Assembly: GCF_004345615.1 (NCBI RefSeq)
Contig: NZ_SLWK01000005.1
Span: forward strand, 124,001-188,000
From: Natronoflexus pectinivorans
GTDB lineage: Bacteria; Bacteroidota; Bacteroidia; Bacteroidales; Marinilabiliaceae
Length of the DNA stretch: 64,000 nucleotides
Reading direction: 5' to 3'
A model generated the notes under the pieces. That model was not told the origin of the DNA, made no database searches, and saw nothing but the letters and a program-made list of their open reading frames with translations. Both the position numbers and the translations under genes were made by a program. Shown one piece after another: positions 27,732-35,745 of the stretch (position 1 is its first letter; each line of letters begins with the position of its first letter).

Positions 27732-28127
27732 CTTATATTATACGGCACTAAGGCCGCTTAAAGTTTAACGAACTATTGTATAGTAAATAAAAGTGAAAAC
27801 AATATGGCATGAATCAAACCGGAAATATTAAAATCTTTAATTTGAACCATAAATAAAAAGCCAGGATTAATAAAAATTCAGCATTACCAATTGTGTACGA
27901 TAATTGTGATGATTAAACTATCATTTACAAAGGAGCAAATGATTTTATGCTTTTTAGGTGAGTATATACTCCCACATTATAAATGAAAATTAAAGTCAGC
28001 AAATAAACAACTCCGATGTTTTTGTAACAAAAGTGTTACAGAGAATGGGCTGAGCCATCCTCTGTAACATAAAGAGTCTTTCCTAAGTGAAACCGATAAA
28101 AAACTAATTGAATTTTCTGTTTATATC
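27732..28127. other. Intergenic region after transposase remnant
   Basis: About 395 AT-rich bases without a recognisable gene. The only structure I can support is the hairpin at 28034-28069 near the end of the minus-strand DUF2059 gene. Confidence 0.4.
28034..28069. terminator. Hairpin downstream of the DUF2059 gene
   Basis: TGTTACAGAG (28034-28043) pairs exactly with CTCTGTAACA (28060-28069), with further ATGG/CCAT pairing inside. It lies about 60 bases beyond the stop of the minus-strand gene at 28128. No clean T-run follows on that strand, so it may be a processed 3' end rather than a classical terminator. Confidence 0.45.
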
Positions 28128-28601
28128 CTAATACTGCACAAACGGGCTGGGTTTAATATACCCAGCATCAGTTAGGTGTTGTTGCATTTTTTGAAAAACT
28201 TCCATTGCCCACTGTTGTGATACACCCATTGACTCCATGGTTATTTGAGTGGTTAATCCTGCAAGTTTCTTACCAACCGGACTCTCATAAAAACTAGTCA
28301 TCGCTTGAATTTCTTCAATGGTGAAGTGTTTTAAGTAGATTTCACTTGTAAGATGAATTAAATCATCAAGTTTGGGTTCATAAATATTGGATTTAATTTG
28401 CTGCCAAACTGAATCAGGAGTGCTACTGGCTATGTGCTTTAATTGCATGGTAAGCTGCTCAAACATCATATCGTAGGCGGCCGAAGATCCGTTAACTTCA
28501 AGAAACCTCATGATTTCCGGATTCAATTCATTGCTGTTTTGCGAGGTGGCACTAAAACCAACCAATACAACAACGACGAATAAAATAATTTTAGTTCTCA
28601 T
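28128..28601 (-). CDS. DUF2059-domain secreted protein
   Basis: A 157-residue protein with a signal peptide (cleavage likely near GFSATSQ). The DUF2059 landmarks are LKHFTIEEIQAMTSFYESPVGKKLAG followed by an ITMESM segment (quoted in parts: FTIEEIQAMTSFY, SPVGKKLAG). These are helical periplasmic proteins of unknown function. Its start overlaps the upstream membrane protein gene by 4 bases, so it is the last gene of an operon with an ABC transporter. Confidence 0.72.
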   Translation of the reverse strand: MRTKIILFVVVVLVGFSATSQNSNELNPEIMRFLEVNGSSAAYDMMFEQLTMQLKHIASSTPDSVWQQIKSNIYEPKLDDLIHLTSEIYLKHFTIEEIQAMTSFYESPVGKKLAGLTTQITMESMGVSQQWAMEVFQKMQQHLTDAGYIKPSPFVQY

Positions 28602-28954
28602 TTTTTATATTTGTTGCTAATTACCAGAAATGAAAATACAACACCAATAATTAGCAGTATTATGGAAGCGCCAATCCAAACAGCATTTAGATCGAGATAA
28701 ATAAACAGTATTGCTAATAATAACAAAACAGAAGGCACAACAATCCACTTTTTTAGATGATTCTCAGAAACAGCCAAACCACGCTTTTTAGAAAAGTAAG
28801 CAATATTTGTCCCAATTGTCACACCCATAAAGATAATTGCAAAGCTCAAAAGATTGTCTGCTGTTAATAAAGCGATTAGCAGCAGCAGCACAGCCAATAT
28901 ATTTTGTAAGATTATAAGAACACGATCATTGAATGAACCTCTCTTTTCCTTCAT
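28598..28954 (-). CDS. Small integral membrane protein, unknown
   Basis: A protein of about 118 residues from the ATG at 28954 (an in-frame ATG at 28984 would add ten residues). It has four hydrophobic helices arranged as two hairpins (VLIILQNILAVLLLLIALL, LLSFAIIFMGVTIGTNIAYF, WIVVPSVLLLLAILFIYL, WIGASIILLIIGVVFSFL). The family is not recognised. It overlaps the DUF2059 gene by 4 bases, which implies coupled translation. Confidence 0.55.
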   Translation of the reverse strand: MKEKRGSFNDRVLIILQNILAVLLLLIALLTADNLLSFAIIFMGVTIGTNIAYFSKKRGLAVSENHLKKWIVVPSVLLLLAILFIYLDLNAVWIGASIILLIIGVVFSFLVISNKYKK

Positions 28955-29099
28955 ATTAATGTTTTTTAAAATCAACATTTGCACCTTAAATATTCTGCAT
29001 GCAGCAACATAAGCTACATGCAGAACAAATGTGTATTACTCTCTTTTTGTTGTTAAAAATTAACTGGTTTGTATTATGATTCTTAAAATGAAATGCCTT

Positions 29100-29291
29100 C
29101 TATTTTTTGTCCTTTTTCCTGGCAAAAACTGCATTGAGGAAAAAATTCACTGAGCCCAATATTATTGCAGCACCAATTAACACATCTTGATATGGGAGTA
29201 CCTTTACAAAGTAATTTATTAATGCTAAAACAATAAATATATCAATCACTATTTGAGTTTTGTTAATAAAGAATGAAGCCTTTGTATTCAT
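29100..29291 (-). CDS. Small two-helix membrane protein, unknown
   Basis: A 63-residue protein with two hydrophobic segments (IVIDIFIVLALINYFV and VLIGAAIILGSVNFFL) and a basic tail RKKDKK. It starts 11 bases after the ABC ATPase gene stop, so it belongs to the same operon. It has no recognised domain. Confidence 0.5.
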   Translation of the reverse strand: MNTKASFFINKTQIVIDIFIVLALINYFVKVLPYQDVLIGAAIILGSVNFFLNAVFARKKDKK

Positions 29292-29302
29292 ATGGCCAAA
29301 AG

Positions 29303-29995
29303 TTAATGAACATTAAAATAAGATTCCAACTCCACCAAAACATTTTTCTGAACATTTATATCGTTAATAATATTGCCGTTGTCTAATAATAATATTCTCG
29401 AACATACATCGGTAACATGCTTTAAATCGTGGCTTGACATTAAAACAGTAACACCATTTTGGTTCAGTTCAGTTAATTTTCGTTTTAGCCATGATTGCGA
29501 TCCGGGATCCAAATTGGCAAACGGCTCATCAAGTATTAATAGTTCGGGGGAAGTATAAATGGCGGCTAAAATCCCGACTTTGTTTTTATTTCCCAAAGAA
29601 AGATCCCGTATATATTTATTTTCCATGCTTTCATTTGAGAAAAAACCCGATATTTCTAATAAAAAGAGATCCAAATCGGCCTTATTCTTTCCATGGAGAG
29701 TCCCAATATAACTCAAATACTCAACCGGAGTTAAAAACGGAATAAGAAAATTCTCGCCTAAATAAGACCCGGTATATGTTTTCCAATTTTCCGTTTTAGC
29801 AACATCATTACCCTTTAATAGAACCTTTCCTGATGTTGACTTTATTAAGTCGAGAATTAAACTCAACATCGTGGTTTTACCTGCTCCGTTATTACCTACA
29901 AGTCCTACAAAACAACCACTGGAAATCTCAAGTTGTTTTACAGCCAACACAGTTTTGTTGCTGTAATCTTTTTGTAAATCTATTAACTCTATCAT
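29303..29995 (-). CDS. ABC transporter ATP-binding protein
   Basis: A 230-residue ATPase. Walker A is GNNGAGKTTML (near residue 35), the signature is LSLGNKNKVGIL (a variant of LSGGQ), Walker B is ELLILDEPFANLD and the switch histidine is in LMSSHDLKHV. It starts 2 bases after the permease gene and should power that protein. This type of pair is widespread in Bacteroidota; the cargo is unknown, and peptide resistance or export are possible given the locus. Confidence 0.85.
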   Translation of the reverse strand: MIELIDLQKDYSNKTVLAVKQLEISSGCFVGLVGNNGAGKTTMLSLILDLIKSTSGKVLLKGNDVAKTENWKTYTGSYLGENFLIPFLTPVEYLSYIGTLHGKNKADLDLFLLEISGFFSNESMENKYIRDLSLGNKNKVGILAAIYTSPELLILDEPFANLDPGSQSWLKRKLTELNQNGVTVLMSSHDLKHVTDVCSRILLLDNGNIINDINVQKNVLVELESYFNVH

Positions 29996-29997
29996 AT

Positions 29998-31473
29998 CTA
30001 TTTACTTCTAAATCCCATACCTATTTTATACTTGCGCCGGATAAGCAATTTCACTATATAACTCAACATAAAACGATTCAAGACAATACCATTTATCCCA
30101 ATAATCCCAAGTCCGTAAATAAAATACCCGGTTATATCAAACACAACAAAGCCCGCATACAATAAAGCTGGAAGCCCTAATACAGGTAGAATAATCAAAA
30201 AATCCACAAAACTAACTCCTTCATGGTTAAACATCTGATTTTTCCCCAAGCTAATCGGTTTGCTTTTAAAACATCCAAAAAACAATATCAGTTTCGAAGA
30301 AATACCGATTGTATAAAGCAACATTGCAGGGTGTATTGTAAGCATCTGTTCATTTTTAATAACAAAAGGTAGCGACAGAATATAAGACACCACTGCTAAA
30401 ACAGAAAAAACAAAAAACTTTGATTTTACATACCTATGCAAATTTACATTATGCGCCATCAGTCCGTCAAAACAAGAACTTTGCCATGAGAACACAAACT
30501 GACCATAAGGCATTGCTAATGCTGAAATAATCAAAAAACCAATAAACATCTGCAGTAAATAATCATCTGAATTAAAACTATACAGAAGAAAACCGTATGG
30601 GATCATCAACAATCCATATAACAATGCTGACTTTGGTCTTTTGTTGCGCACAATCATCTTTAACTCAACAAGCAGAATTCCAGCAGTCTCGCCATAATAA
30701 TCTAAAAAGGTCGCACCTGAGGTTCGCTTTAGAGATGGTTCAGCTTTATCATCCAGACGATGATTATTCATTAACGTCCGGTATGCCGTAAAATAGCTAA
30801 CTACCAAAAGTAATATTGGAAAAAAAATCCCATAATACTTACCGGAAATAAAAAGAAGAACCGCAGAGAAGCGACTCGATAAATTGTAAACTTCTCCGAA
30901 ATTTACATACAACACCACGCCCAAAAACAGGACAAACGAAATAATAAAAACAGGATTTGATGAGAATTTCTTTTTTACAGTAAAAGCAATAAAGTTGCTG
31001 GAAAAAATTAGTGCTAAAACCGAAAAGAGCCATACTGTTGAGAAAGCAAAACCGTAAGACGGCACTACAGCTTTTATAAAAAACGGTATAACCAAACACA
31101 ACCCCAATAGATTAAAAAGACCTAACATGCTTTTTAAAATGGGATAATGAATTAATTTTTGCTTTTTAATTGGCAATGTCAGATACGGTTGAATAATTAA
31201 ACTGGGGAATTTTTGCATCATAAACCGCGCAAAAAAATCAAATATCAAATAAAACAATAGTAACCCTGTGAAATGATTGATTGTGTCAGATACAGGATAA
31301 ACGGATTGGATCAATTCATCGGCATAATAGCCAATTACTACAAAGTTTAGCAATATGTAAATACCAACAATTCCCAACAATATATTTAGAAAGACACTTT
31401 TTTGCCAATACAAAGATCGTCTGGCTGCTAACCATTGATGATAGAATAATTTAAGCATAGATATTAAAATCAA
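29998..31473 (-). CDS. ABC transporter permease, DUF5687-like
   Basis: A 491-residue membrane protein with about twelve hydrophobic helices. The N-terminus LFYHQWLAARRSLYWQKSVF followed by a helix, and the PYLTLPIKKQKLIHY segment, match the DUF5687 family that accompanies small ABC ATPases in Bacteroidota. The start could be the ATG at 31473 or the internal Met at residue 6 (31458). It heads an operon with the ATPase and three small proteins. Confidence 0.72.
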   Translation of the reverse strand: MILISMLKLFYHQWLAARRSLYWQKSVFLNILLGIVGIYILLNFVVIGYYADELIQSVYPVSDTINHFTGLLLFYLIFDFFARFMMQKFPSLIIQPYLTLPIKKQKLIHYPILKSMLGLFNLLGLCLVIPFFIKAVVPSYGFAFSTVWLFSVLALIFSSNFIAFTVKKKFSSNPVFIISFVLFLGVVLYVNFGEVYNLSSRFSAVLLFISGKYYGIFFPILLLVVSYFTAYRTLMNNHRLDDKAEPSLKRTSGATFLDYYGETAGILLVELKMIVRNKRPKSALLYGLLMIPYGFLLYSFNSDDYLLQMFIGFLIISALAMPYGQFVFSWQSSCFDGLMAHNVNLHRYVKSKFFVFSVLAVVSYILSLPFVIKNEQMLTIHPAMLLYTIGISSKLILFFGCFKSKPISLGKNQMFNHEGVSFVDFLIILPVLGLPALLYAGFVVFDITGYFIYGLGIIGINGIVLNRFMLSYIVKLLIRRKYKIGMGFRSK

Positions 31474-31597
31474 TAGAACGTTAGAGTTTTAGAAATTCAT
31501 ATGCTAGACAAATGCCTTATTATAAACAAATTACGTGCTTGCCAATTGATTTAACATATGCCTAAAATCAAACAAACATAAAAGTTTTGAAATATTA

Positions 31598-32263
31598 TTA
31601 ATTAAACTTATAGTTAAACCTTGTTCTTAATTTACAAATCAAAACATACCCGCTAGTCATAGATATTGCGAATGAAATAAAAGCCAATAAATATCCATAC
31701 CATTCAAGATCATTAACCCATATCAACAAAACACTTGGCGGATAAATCAAAAATAACTCCGGGACTTCTATCTTAAAAACTGCATATACAAAAGAAAAAA
31801 ACACAACCGGGAGTGCTATCATAAATAAAAAATAATAACGATAGTTTTTTGTGTTGATGTTATAAAATATCAGACAAAGATAGAGCGATGATATGAATAC
31901 ACCGGTTACCCCAAGTAAAACCAGCCTATTAAACATCATATTGAAATCAAAATTATTTACAAATATCGAAATTGCAATGTATAGTAATATAAATATTGCA
32001 GCTTTTATATCAAGGAATTGCTTCAAAAATAACGTATATACCTTCAATGGCCTATTAGAAGGATCTATAATCGTGAATGGTGATATGGAAAATCTCTTGG
32101 TGGAGGTTTCAAGCCAAATAATATACAAGCATGATACAATGAGTCCTATTAATATATCCATAGCCCAAAAATCATCCTTGGGGTTAATAATAGATGCTAT
32201 TAAAACAATAGAGATAAAAAATGAATATACTATTTCTGAAAAAAGATCTCTTCCTCTAAACAT
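31598..32263 (-). CDS. Multi-pass membrane protein, unknown (ABC-2-like topology)
   Basis: A 221-residue protein with about six hydrophobic helices and few charged loops. An ISPFTIIDPSNRPLKVYTLF segment lies between helices 2 and 3. I do not recognise the family; the layout recalls ABC-2 type permeases. It begins 2 bases after a 32-codon ORF that in turn overlaps a 31-codon ORF, so the three appear translationally linked. Confidence 0.5.
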   Translation of the reverse strand: MFRGRDLFSEIVYSFFISIVLIASIINPKDDFWAMDILIGLIVSCLYIIWLETSTKRFSISPFTIIDPSNRPLKVYTLFLKQFLDIKAAIFILLYIAISIFVNNFDFNMMFNRLVLLGVTGVFISSLYLCLIFYNINTKNYRYYFLFMIALPVVFFSFVYAVFKIEVPELFLIYPPSVLLIWVNDLEWYGYLLAFISFAISMTSGYVLICKLRTRFNYKFN

Positions 32264-32265
32264 AA

Positions 32266-32364
32266 TTACCTGCTATTGTTATTAGGGTTACTTTTTCTCT
32301 TTTTTGTTCTTCCAATATAATACAAAATTGGAAATAGTATAATTAATAATATACCCAAATTCAT
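32266..32364 (-). CDS. Tiny single-helix membrane protein (32 aa)
   Basis: ATG at 32364 opens a 32-codon frame with one hydrophobic helix (GILLIILFPILYYIG) and a very basic, Asn-rich tail (RTKKRKSNPNNNSR). Its start overlaps the stop of the upstream 31-codon ORF as TAATG, and its own stop lies 2 bases before the 221-residue membrane protein. The tight packing supports it as real. Function unknown. Confidence 0.45.
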   Translation of the reverse strand: MNLGILLIILFPILYYIGRTKKRKSNPNNNSR

Positions 32365-32459
32365 TAAGTGCTGATTTTCAAAAAAAATATCCCCAAAAGA
32401 ATTATAACTAATGCCGACACAGGGAATAAAACGGTAAGGAATTGAAATAGTACTTTCAT
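32364..32459 (-). CDS. Tiny hydrophobic protein (31 aa)
   Basis: A 31-codon frame beginning at ATG 32459, almost entirely hydrophobic (FQFLTVLFPVSALVIILLGI) and ending LKIST. Its TAA overlaps the next ATG in a TAATG junction. There is no recognised family. Very short hydrophobic proteins of this kind can be type-I-like toxins, transporter subunits or leader products. Confidence 0.4.
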   Translation of the reverse strand: MKVLFQFLTVLFPVSALVIILLGIFFLKIST

Positions 32460-32573
32460 AATAAATAGGTTAAGATTTTTGCAAGATGAATAGAAAACAA
32501 TCAGTTACAGAAAACTGAGCAGTCATCCAGAAAATTTAAAATATAACTTCTGCTAATAAAATCTGAGCATCTA

Positions 32574-32714
32574 TTAACCTGCTGAATATTCTTTATACCA
32601 TGCTTTGATTAACTTTCTTGCTTGCCAAGGTTTAATGCTATATTTTTTCGATAAATATCCCAATAGGATTATATCAAAGATAAGAAAAAGAAGAATTAAG
32701 AGTATTGCTTCCAT
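32574..32714 (-). CDS. Small single-helix membrane protein (46 aa)
   Basis: Starting at ATG 32714 the product has one long hydrophobic helix (AILLILLFLIFDIILLGYL) and a basic amphipathic tail (SKKYSIKPWQARKLIKAWYK). The frame is open 15 codons further upstream. No family is recognised. It lies among other minus-strand small membrane ORFs in the accessory locus. Confidence 0.4.
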   Translation of the reverse strand: MEAILLILLFLIFDIILLGYLSKKYSIKPWQARKLIKAWYKEYSAG

Positions 32715-32776
32715 ATGAATTAATTTATATCTCTTACCAAAAGGAGATTCTTTTGGCAAGTTCGATTATTTTTAAA

Positions 32777-32857
32777 CTAGGCATTCTTTTTACCCCAACG
32801 ATAAGTAAAATACGCTGCTACAAAACCCGCAGCAATTAAACTGAATAGCAATGGCAT
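32777..32857 (-). CDS. Short membrane ORF (26 aa from ATG; longer open frame upstream)
   Basis: From ATG 32857 the product is a single helix plus basic end (LLFSLIAAGFVAAYFTYRW, then GKKNA). The same frame is open upstream to about 32990 with no ATG, and it passes through sequence matching the last codons of the HTH regulator genes (ETNLAV). It may be a small protein with a non-ATG start or the remains of a recombined gene. Confidence 0.3.
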   Translation of the reverse strand: MPLLFSLIAAGFVAAYFTYRWGKKNA

Positions 32858-32940
32858 TAAATCTCCGGAAAGCAATAAACTTGAATGGTCAGTTGTTTTG
32901 GCATATACAAACTCGCTTAAGAGTTTAATTGTTGCTATAA

Positions 32941-32985
32941 CTGCTAAATTAGTTTCGATCCTTGCGGAAAAAAGTCCAGAAAAAA
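32941..32985. repeat. Partial third copy of the HTH-gene 3' end
   Basis: CTGCTAAATTAGTTTCG (32941-32957) is identical to the 3' ends of the two HTH genes (near 25540 and 35830). The following bases stay similar (TTGCGGAAAAAAGTCC against GCGTGCATAAAAAAAGC). In the shared frame the encoded ETNLAV is preserved. It looks like a recombination scar. Confidence 0.5.
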
Positions 32986-32987
32986 AT

Positions 32988-34886
32988 TTAAAACATCATC
33001 TTCATGCCAATTGAGAATCCCCACCCGCTAAGACGTAGTCCACTTGTTTCTTGGCGTACATCATTAATTCTATAATTGATTTCCGTATTCGATAATTCCT
33101 CATAAGCTGATTTGCGAAACAGTAAGAATCCGGATTTTTCGCTTAAGATGGCCACATCTTTCATCGATATTGGATGCAAATAATTAGAGCCAACCTCGAT
33201 ATGGAAGAGAGAAGAGACCTGATAAGATAGACCCGCTCCTCCTTTAAAACCAATGCCCCTCAAACCGGTATAGGCTTCTACTTTGTCCGCATTTAATCGC
33301 CTCCCTCCAAAAGAAAAGGATTGATAAGACCGCTCCTCACCCAATGATACTCCCATATTTTGCCATGATAATCCTCCATCAATATTCAGGAGCACTTGAT
33401 TTCCAATGGTTTTTAAAGGAAGGTAATAACGACCACCTAAATAATAATATTTATAATAGAACTCTTTATCAAGACTTTCTGCAGAGTTATAAGTAGCATA
33501 AAACTGTTTATTAATCCTATAACCTACATGAGTTTTGAATAATAAGGCGCCATGTTTTTGATTTCGATGTTTGTAGAAATCCAAGTCTCCATATTCCATA
33601 ACATAATCTCCCCCGGGAGCATCAAAATCAATCCAGCTGACATTAATACCATATTCTATGTTACGCATTATATTCGCAAAGCCTTGCTTAAATGATTTTG
33701 GCCTTTTTGATTTAGAACTAAGTAAATTAAAGCCCTGTATGGTATCTACCATATTTACATCACCAGGTAGTGTCAAAACGTTATAATCTTTCCAGTCAGA
33801 TTTTTTATAATCAACAGCCTCTAAAGCCGGGATATGCATTTCAGAGACCTGATCCCGATAAGAGAAGTTAGAAACGTTATCCGTCTCAATTTTAAAAGTA
33901 ACATATTCATATCCAGAAATAATTCTCCTTTCATTCTCGTCCTGAAAGGTTTCCGACCCATGTGCGGATTTTAAAAAATACCTACCATTGTATTGATCAT
34001 ACAACACAGTACCCTTTCTTTCAATTGAATTTAGTTTTCTTAAGGCTGGACTTTGGTTTCTTTTATCAAGCCCATTTTGATTATACTCATAATCAATTTT
34101 GACAAACGTAAGACTGTGTATATCTATATAAAGACGTCCTTGAATTTCAGACTTTGATTCCTCTGTCGGGGTAAATGCGATCTCATATACCTTATTGTTG
34201 TTGAAATTTATTATCCCGGATAATTGATAATTATAGTTTTTATGTCCCTCTAACACTTTTGATCTGTATTTAACCATGTCCTGAATATGGGCAACATGCG
34301 TTCCTCCATAAAACAAAGAAGGAAAAAAATCTTTCTCTGAAACATATTTTCGTGAATTGATAATTTTTACTGTTCCGTCTCTCCTGTCAGAATAGGGAGT
34401 TTTAAAGGATTCAATCAGAGTCTCTATAAAATGAAGATTGTTTGAGTTTTCTGTATCGTTTAGTGTTTGTCTGAAAAATCCGGAGAGTATAGAATTTGAG
34501 GAAGTATAATTTTCGGGAATCTTGCGTGAAGCCCTTCTTAAGAAGGAACGTAGAGTGCTGTCTGGCATTATTGTTACTTCCATTAAATTGACAATAGATT
34601 GTTCCAACCGGACAACCTTATCGTCTAATAACAATAAAACCGGCAATTCTTTTGTTTCGAATCCGATATAACTAAAGCTTAAAACTTCATTTATGTGTTC
34701 ATCTGGAATATTTAATACAAAGTGTCCCGATAAATTACTGATTGTCCCATAACGAGTGCCTTTCAATCCAATATTTGCATAAGGGAGAGGATTGTCCGTT
34801 TCTGAATCAACAACAATTCCTGTTAACGTAATAGCTGATAACGGAATATAGACAAATAAAAATACACAGATAATTTTTCTACTCAT
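32988..34886 (-). CDS. Carboxypeptidase-like regulatory-domain protein, outer membrane-associated
   Basis: A 632-residue protein. A signal peptide (FLFVYIPLSAITL) leads into a CarboxypepD_reg/SusC-type beta-sandwich (LTGIVVDSETDNPLPYANIG, then GTRYGTISNLSGHF, LSFSYIGFETKEL). The remaining 500 or so residues look beta-rich with a porin-like end (GLRLSGWGFSIGMKMMF). This layout is common in Bacteroidota outer membrane proteins that are not TonB receptors. It lies 60 bases downstream of a VanZ-like gene in the peptide locus, so a role in moving or sensing the peptides at the outer membrane is possible but inferred only from position. Confidence 0.7.
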   Translation of the reverse strand: MSRKIICVFLFVYIPLSAITLTGIVVDSETDNPLPYANIGLKGTRYGTISNLSGHFVLNIPDEHINEVLSFSYIGFETKELPVLLLLDDKVVRLEQSIVNLMEVTIMPDSTLRSFLRRASRKIPENYTSSNSILSGFFRQTLNDTENSNNLHFIETLIESFKTPYSDRRDGTVKIINSRKYVSEKDFFPSLFYGGTHVAHIQDMVKYRSKVLEGHKNYNYQLSGIINFNNNKVYEIAFTPTEESKSEIQGRLYIDIHSLTFVKIDYEYNQNGLDKRNQSPALRKLNSIERKGTVLYDQYNGRYFLKSAHGSETFQDENERRIISGYEYVTFKIETDNVSNFSYRDQVSEMHIPALEAVDYKKSDWKDYNVLTLPGDVNMVDTIQGFNLLSSKSKRPKSFKQGFANIMRNIEYGINVSWIDFDAPGGDYVMEYGDLDFYKHRNQKHGALLFKTHVGYRINKQFYATYNSAESLDKEFYYKYYYLGGRYYLPLKTIGNQVLLNIDGGLSWQNMGVSLGEERSYQSFSFGGRRLNADKVEAYTGLRGIGFKGGAGLSYQVSSLFHIEVGSNYLHPISMKDVAILSEKSGFLLFRKSAYEELSNTEINYRINDVRQETSGLRLSGWGFSIGMKMMF

Positions 34887-34946
34887 ACTTCATAACATGA
34901 ATGGAGGCTGTCTTTTTAAATTGTAAACTAATTAAGAGAGTCTTAA

Positions 34947-35315
34947 TTAATATTCACGTTGATTTTTTTTCTTTTTTAGACTTTCGGGTAATAACAATAA
35001 AAAAATCATTGAGATAGTTAACGCAATTATATCAAGAAAATCAAAAGTTTTATGCACACCAATAAGAGAAAATAGTTCATAAGCAACCAACCCGCTATAA
35101 ATTGATATAATAATCTCGTTAGTCAAAATTTGTCTTCGCGACCATCCGAAATAGAAGAATACTGTCGCTGGTGTAGCAAATAAACTTGGGAAAACGTCTG
35201 AAAAGTAAAAGTCATTTAATCCGTTTCCATAAATATATGGACGATAAAAAAAGTGCAAAATCAAAGAGATTCCTCCAAGAGAAAGACCAATAAGCACATA
35301 AAAAAAACGATTCAT
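34947..35315 (-). CDS. VanZ-like small integral membrane protein, second copy type
   Basis: A 122-residue protein from ATG 35315 with about four helices. It shows the same order of landmarks as the protein at 24805: NR at the start, RPYIY after helix 1, FPSLFATPATVFFYFGW, then YELFSLIGV and FDFLDIIALT. The frame is open upstream into the preceding peptide gene, but that part is the peptide sequence out of frame and is not counted. It lies 49 bases after a double-glycine peptide gene. I infer a shared function with its counterpart, possibly self-protection. Confidence 0.55.
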   Translation of the reverse strand: MNRFFYVLIGLSLGGISLILHFFYRPYIYGNGLNDFYFSDVFPSLFATPATVFFYFGWSRRQILTNEIIISIYSGLVAYELFSLIGVHKTFDFLDIIALTISMIFLLLLPESLKKKKNQREY

Positions 35316-35364
35316 TCTGAAATTATTAAATTTGGGGGAAATTTTATTCCCCCAATATGTATAA

Positions 35365-35535
35365 CTATGAGTTCCAGCCTGCCTTAAAAGCCGCAACATT
35401 TGCTGACCAATCAGAAACTATATCGTAAGCTAGACTCAACCCCACAGCAAGGGCTAAACCCTTTATACCTCCATTCACTTGCTCTGATTGATTGTCGTCC
35501 AAAAAAATCAAATCGATATTATCTAAAGTATTCAT
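35365..35535 (-). CDS. Double-glycine leader peptide, peptide 4 (56 aa)
   Basis: ATG 35535 to TAG 35365 encodes a 56-residue precursor. The leader ends NQSEQVNGG and the core is IKGLALAVGLSLAYD followed by IVSDWSANVAAFKAGWNS. The glycine/alanine-rich core with a tryptophan near the end fits secreted class II bacteriocin-like peptides. It starts 24 bases after the stop of peptide 3, so the two are likely cotranscribed. It was found by reading the spacer directly. Confidence 0.7.
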   Translation of the reverse strand: MNTLDNIDLIFLDDNQSEQVNGGIKGLALAVGLSLAYDIVSDWSANVAAFKAGWNS

Positions 35536-35559
35536 AAATATAGATTTTAAAGTTATAAA

Positions 35560-35724
35560 TTATAAAAGAATCATTCCATTTTGGAGCGCATCAGCATGTG
35601 AATCAACAATGGCTCGAGCGGCCTTCCCTAAATAAAAAAAGATCTTTTGGCTCATAGGGCTGCCTCCATCAACTATGCGCATTTCATCATGCGACATAAT
35701 AACTAAATCTTTTATTTCGTTCAT
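35560..35724 (-). CDS. Double-glycine leader peptide, peptide 3 (54 aa)
   Basis: ATG 35724 to TAA 35560 encodes a 54-residue precursor. The leader is MNEIKDLVIMSHDEMRIVDG followed by the second Gly of the cleavage site. The core of 33 residues (SPMSQKIFFYLGKAARA, then IVDSHADALQNGMILL) resembles the core of peptide 1. It lies between the small HTH regulator gene and peptide 4, in the order exporter, regulator, peptides. Confidence 0.7.
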   Translation of the reverse strand: MNEIKDLVIMSHDEMRIVDGGSPMSQKIFFYLGKAARAIVDSHADALQNGMILL

Positions 35725-35745
35725 TTTTTAATTTTCTCAAAATCT

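Noticed and set aside
35316-35399. Longer form of the VanZ-like protein at 34947
   Set aside because: The extra 28 codons overlap the GG peptide 4 gene out of frame and do not resemble the family.
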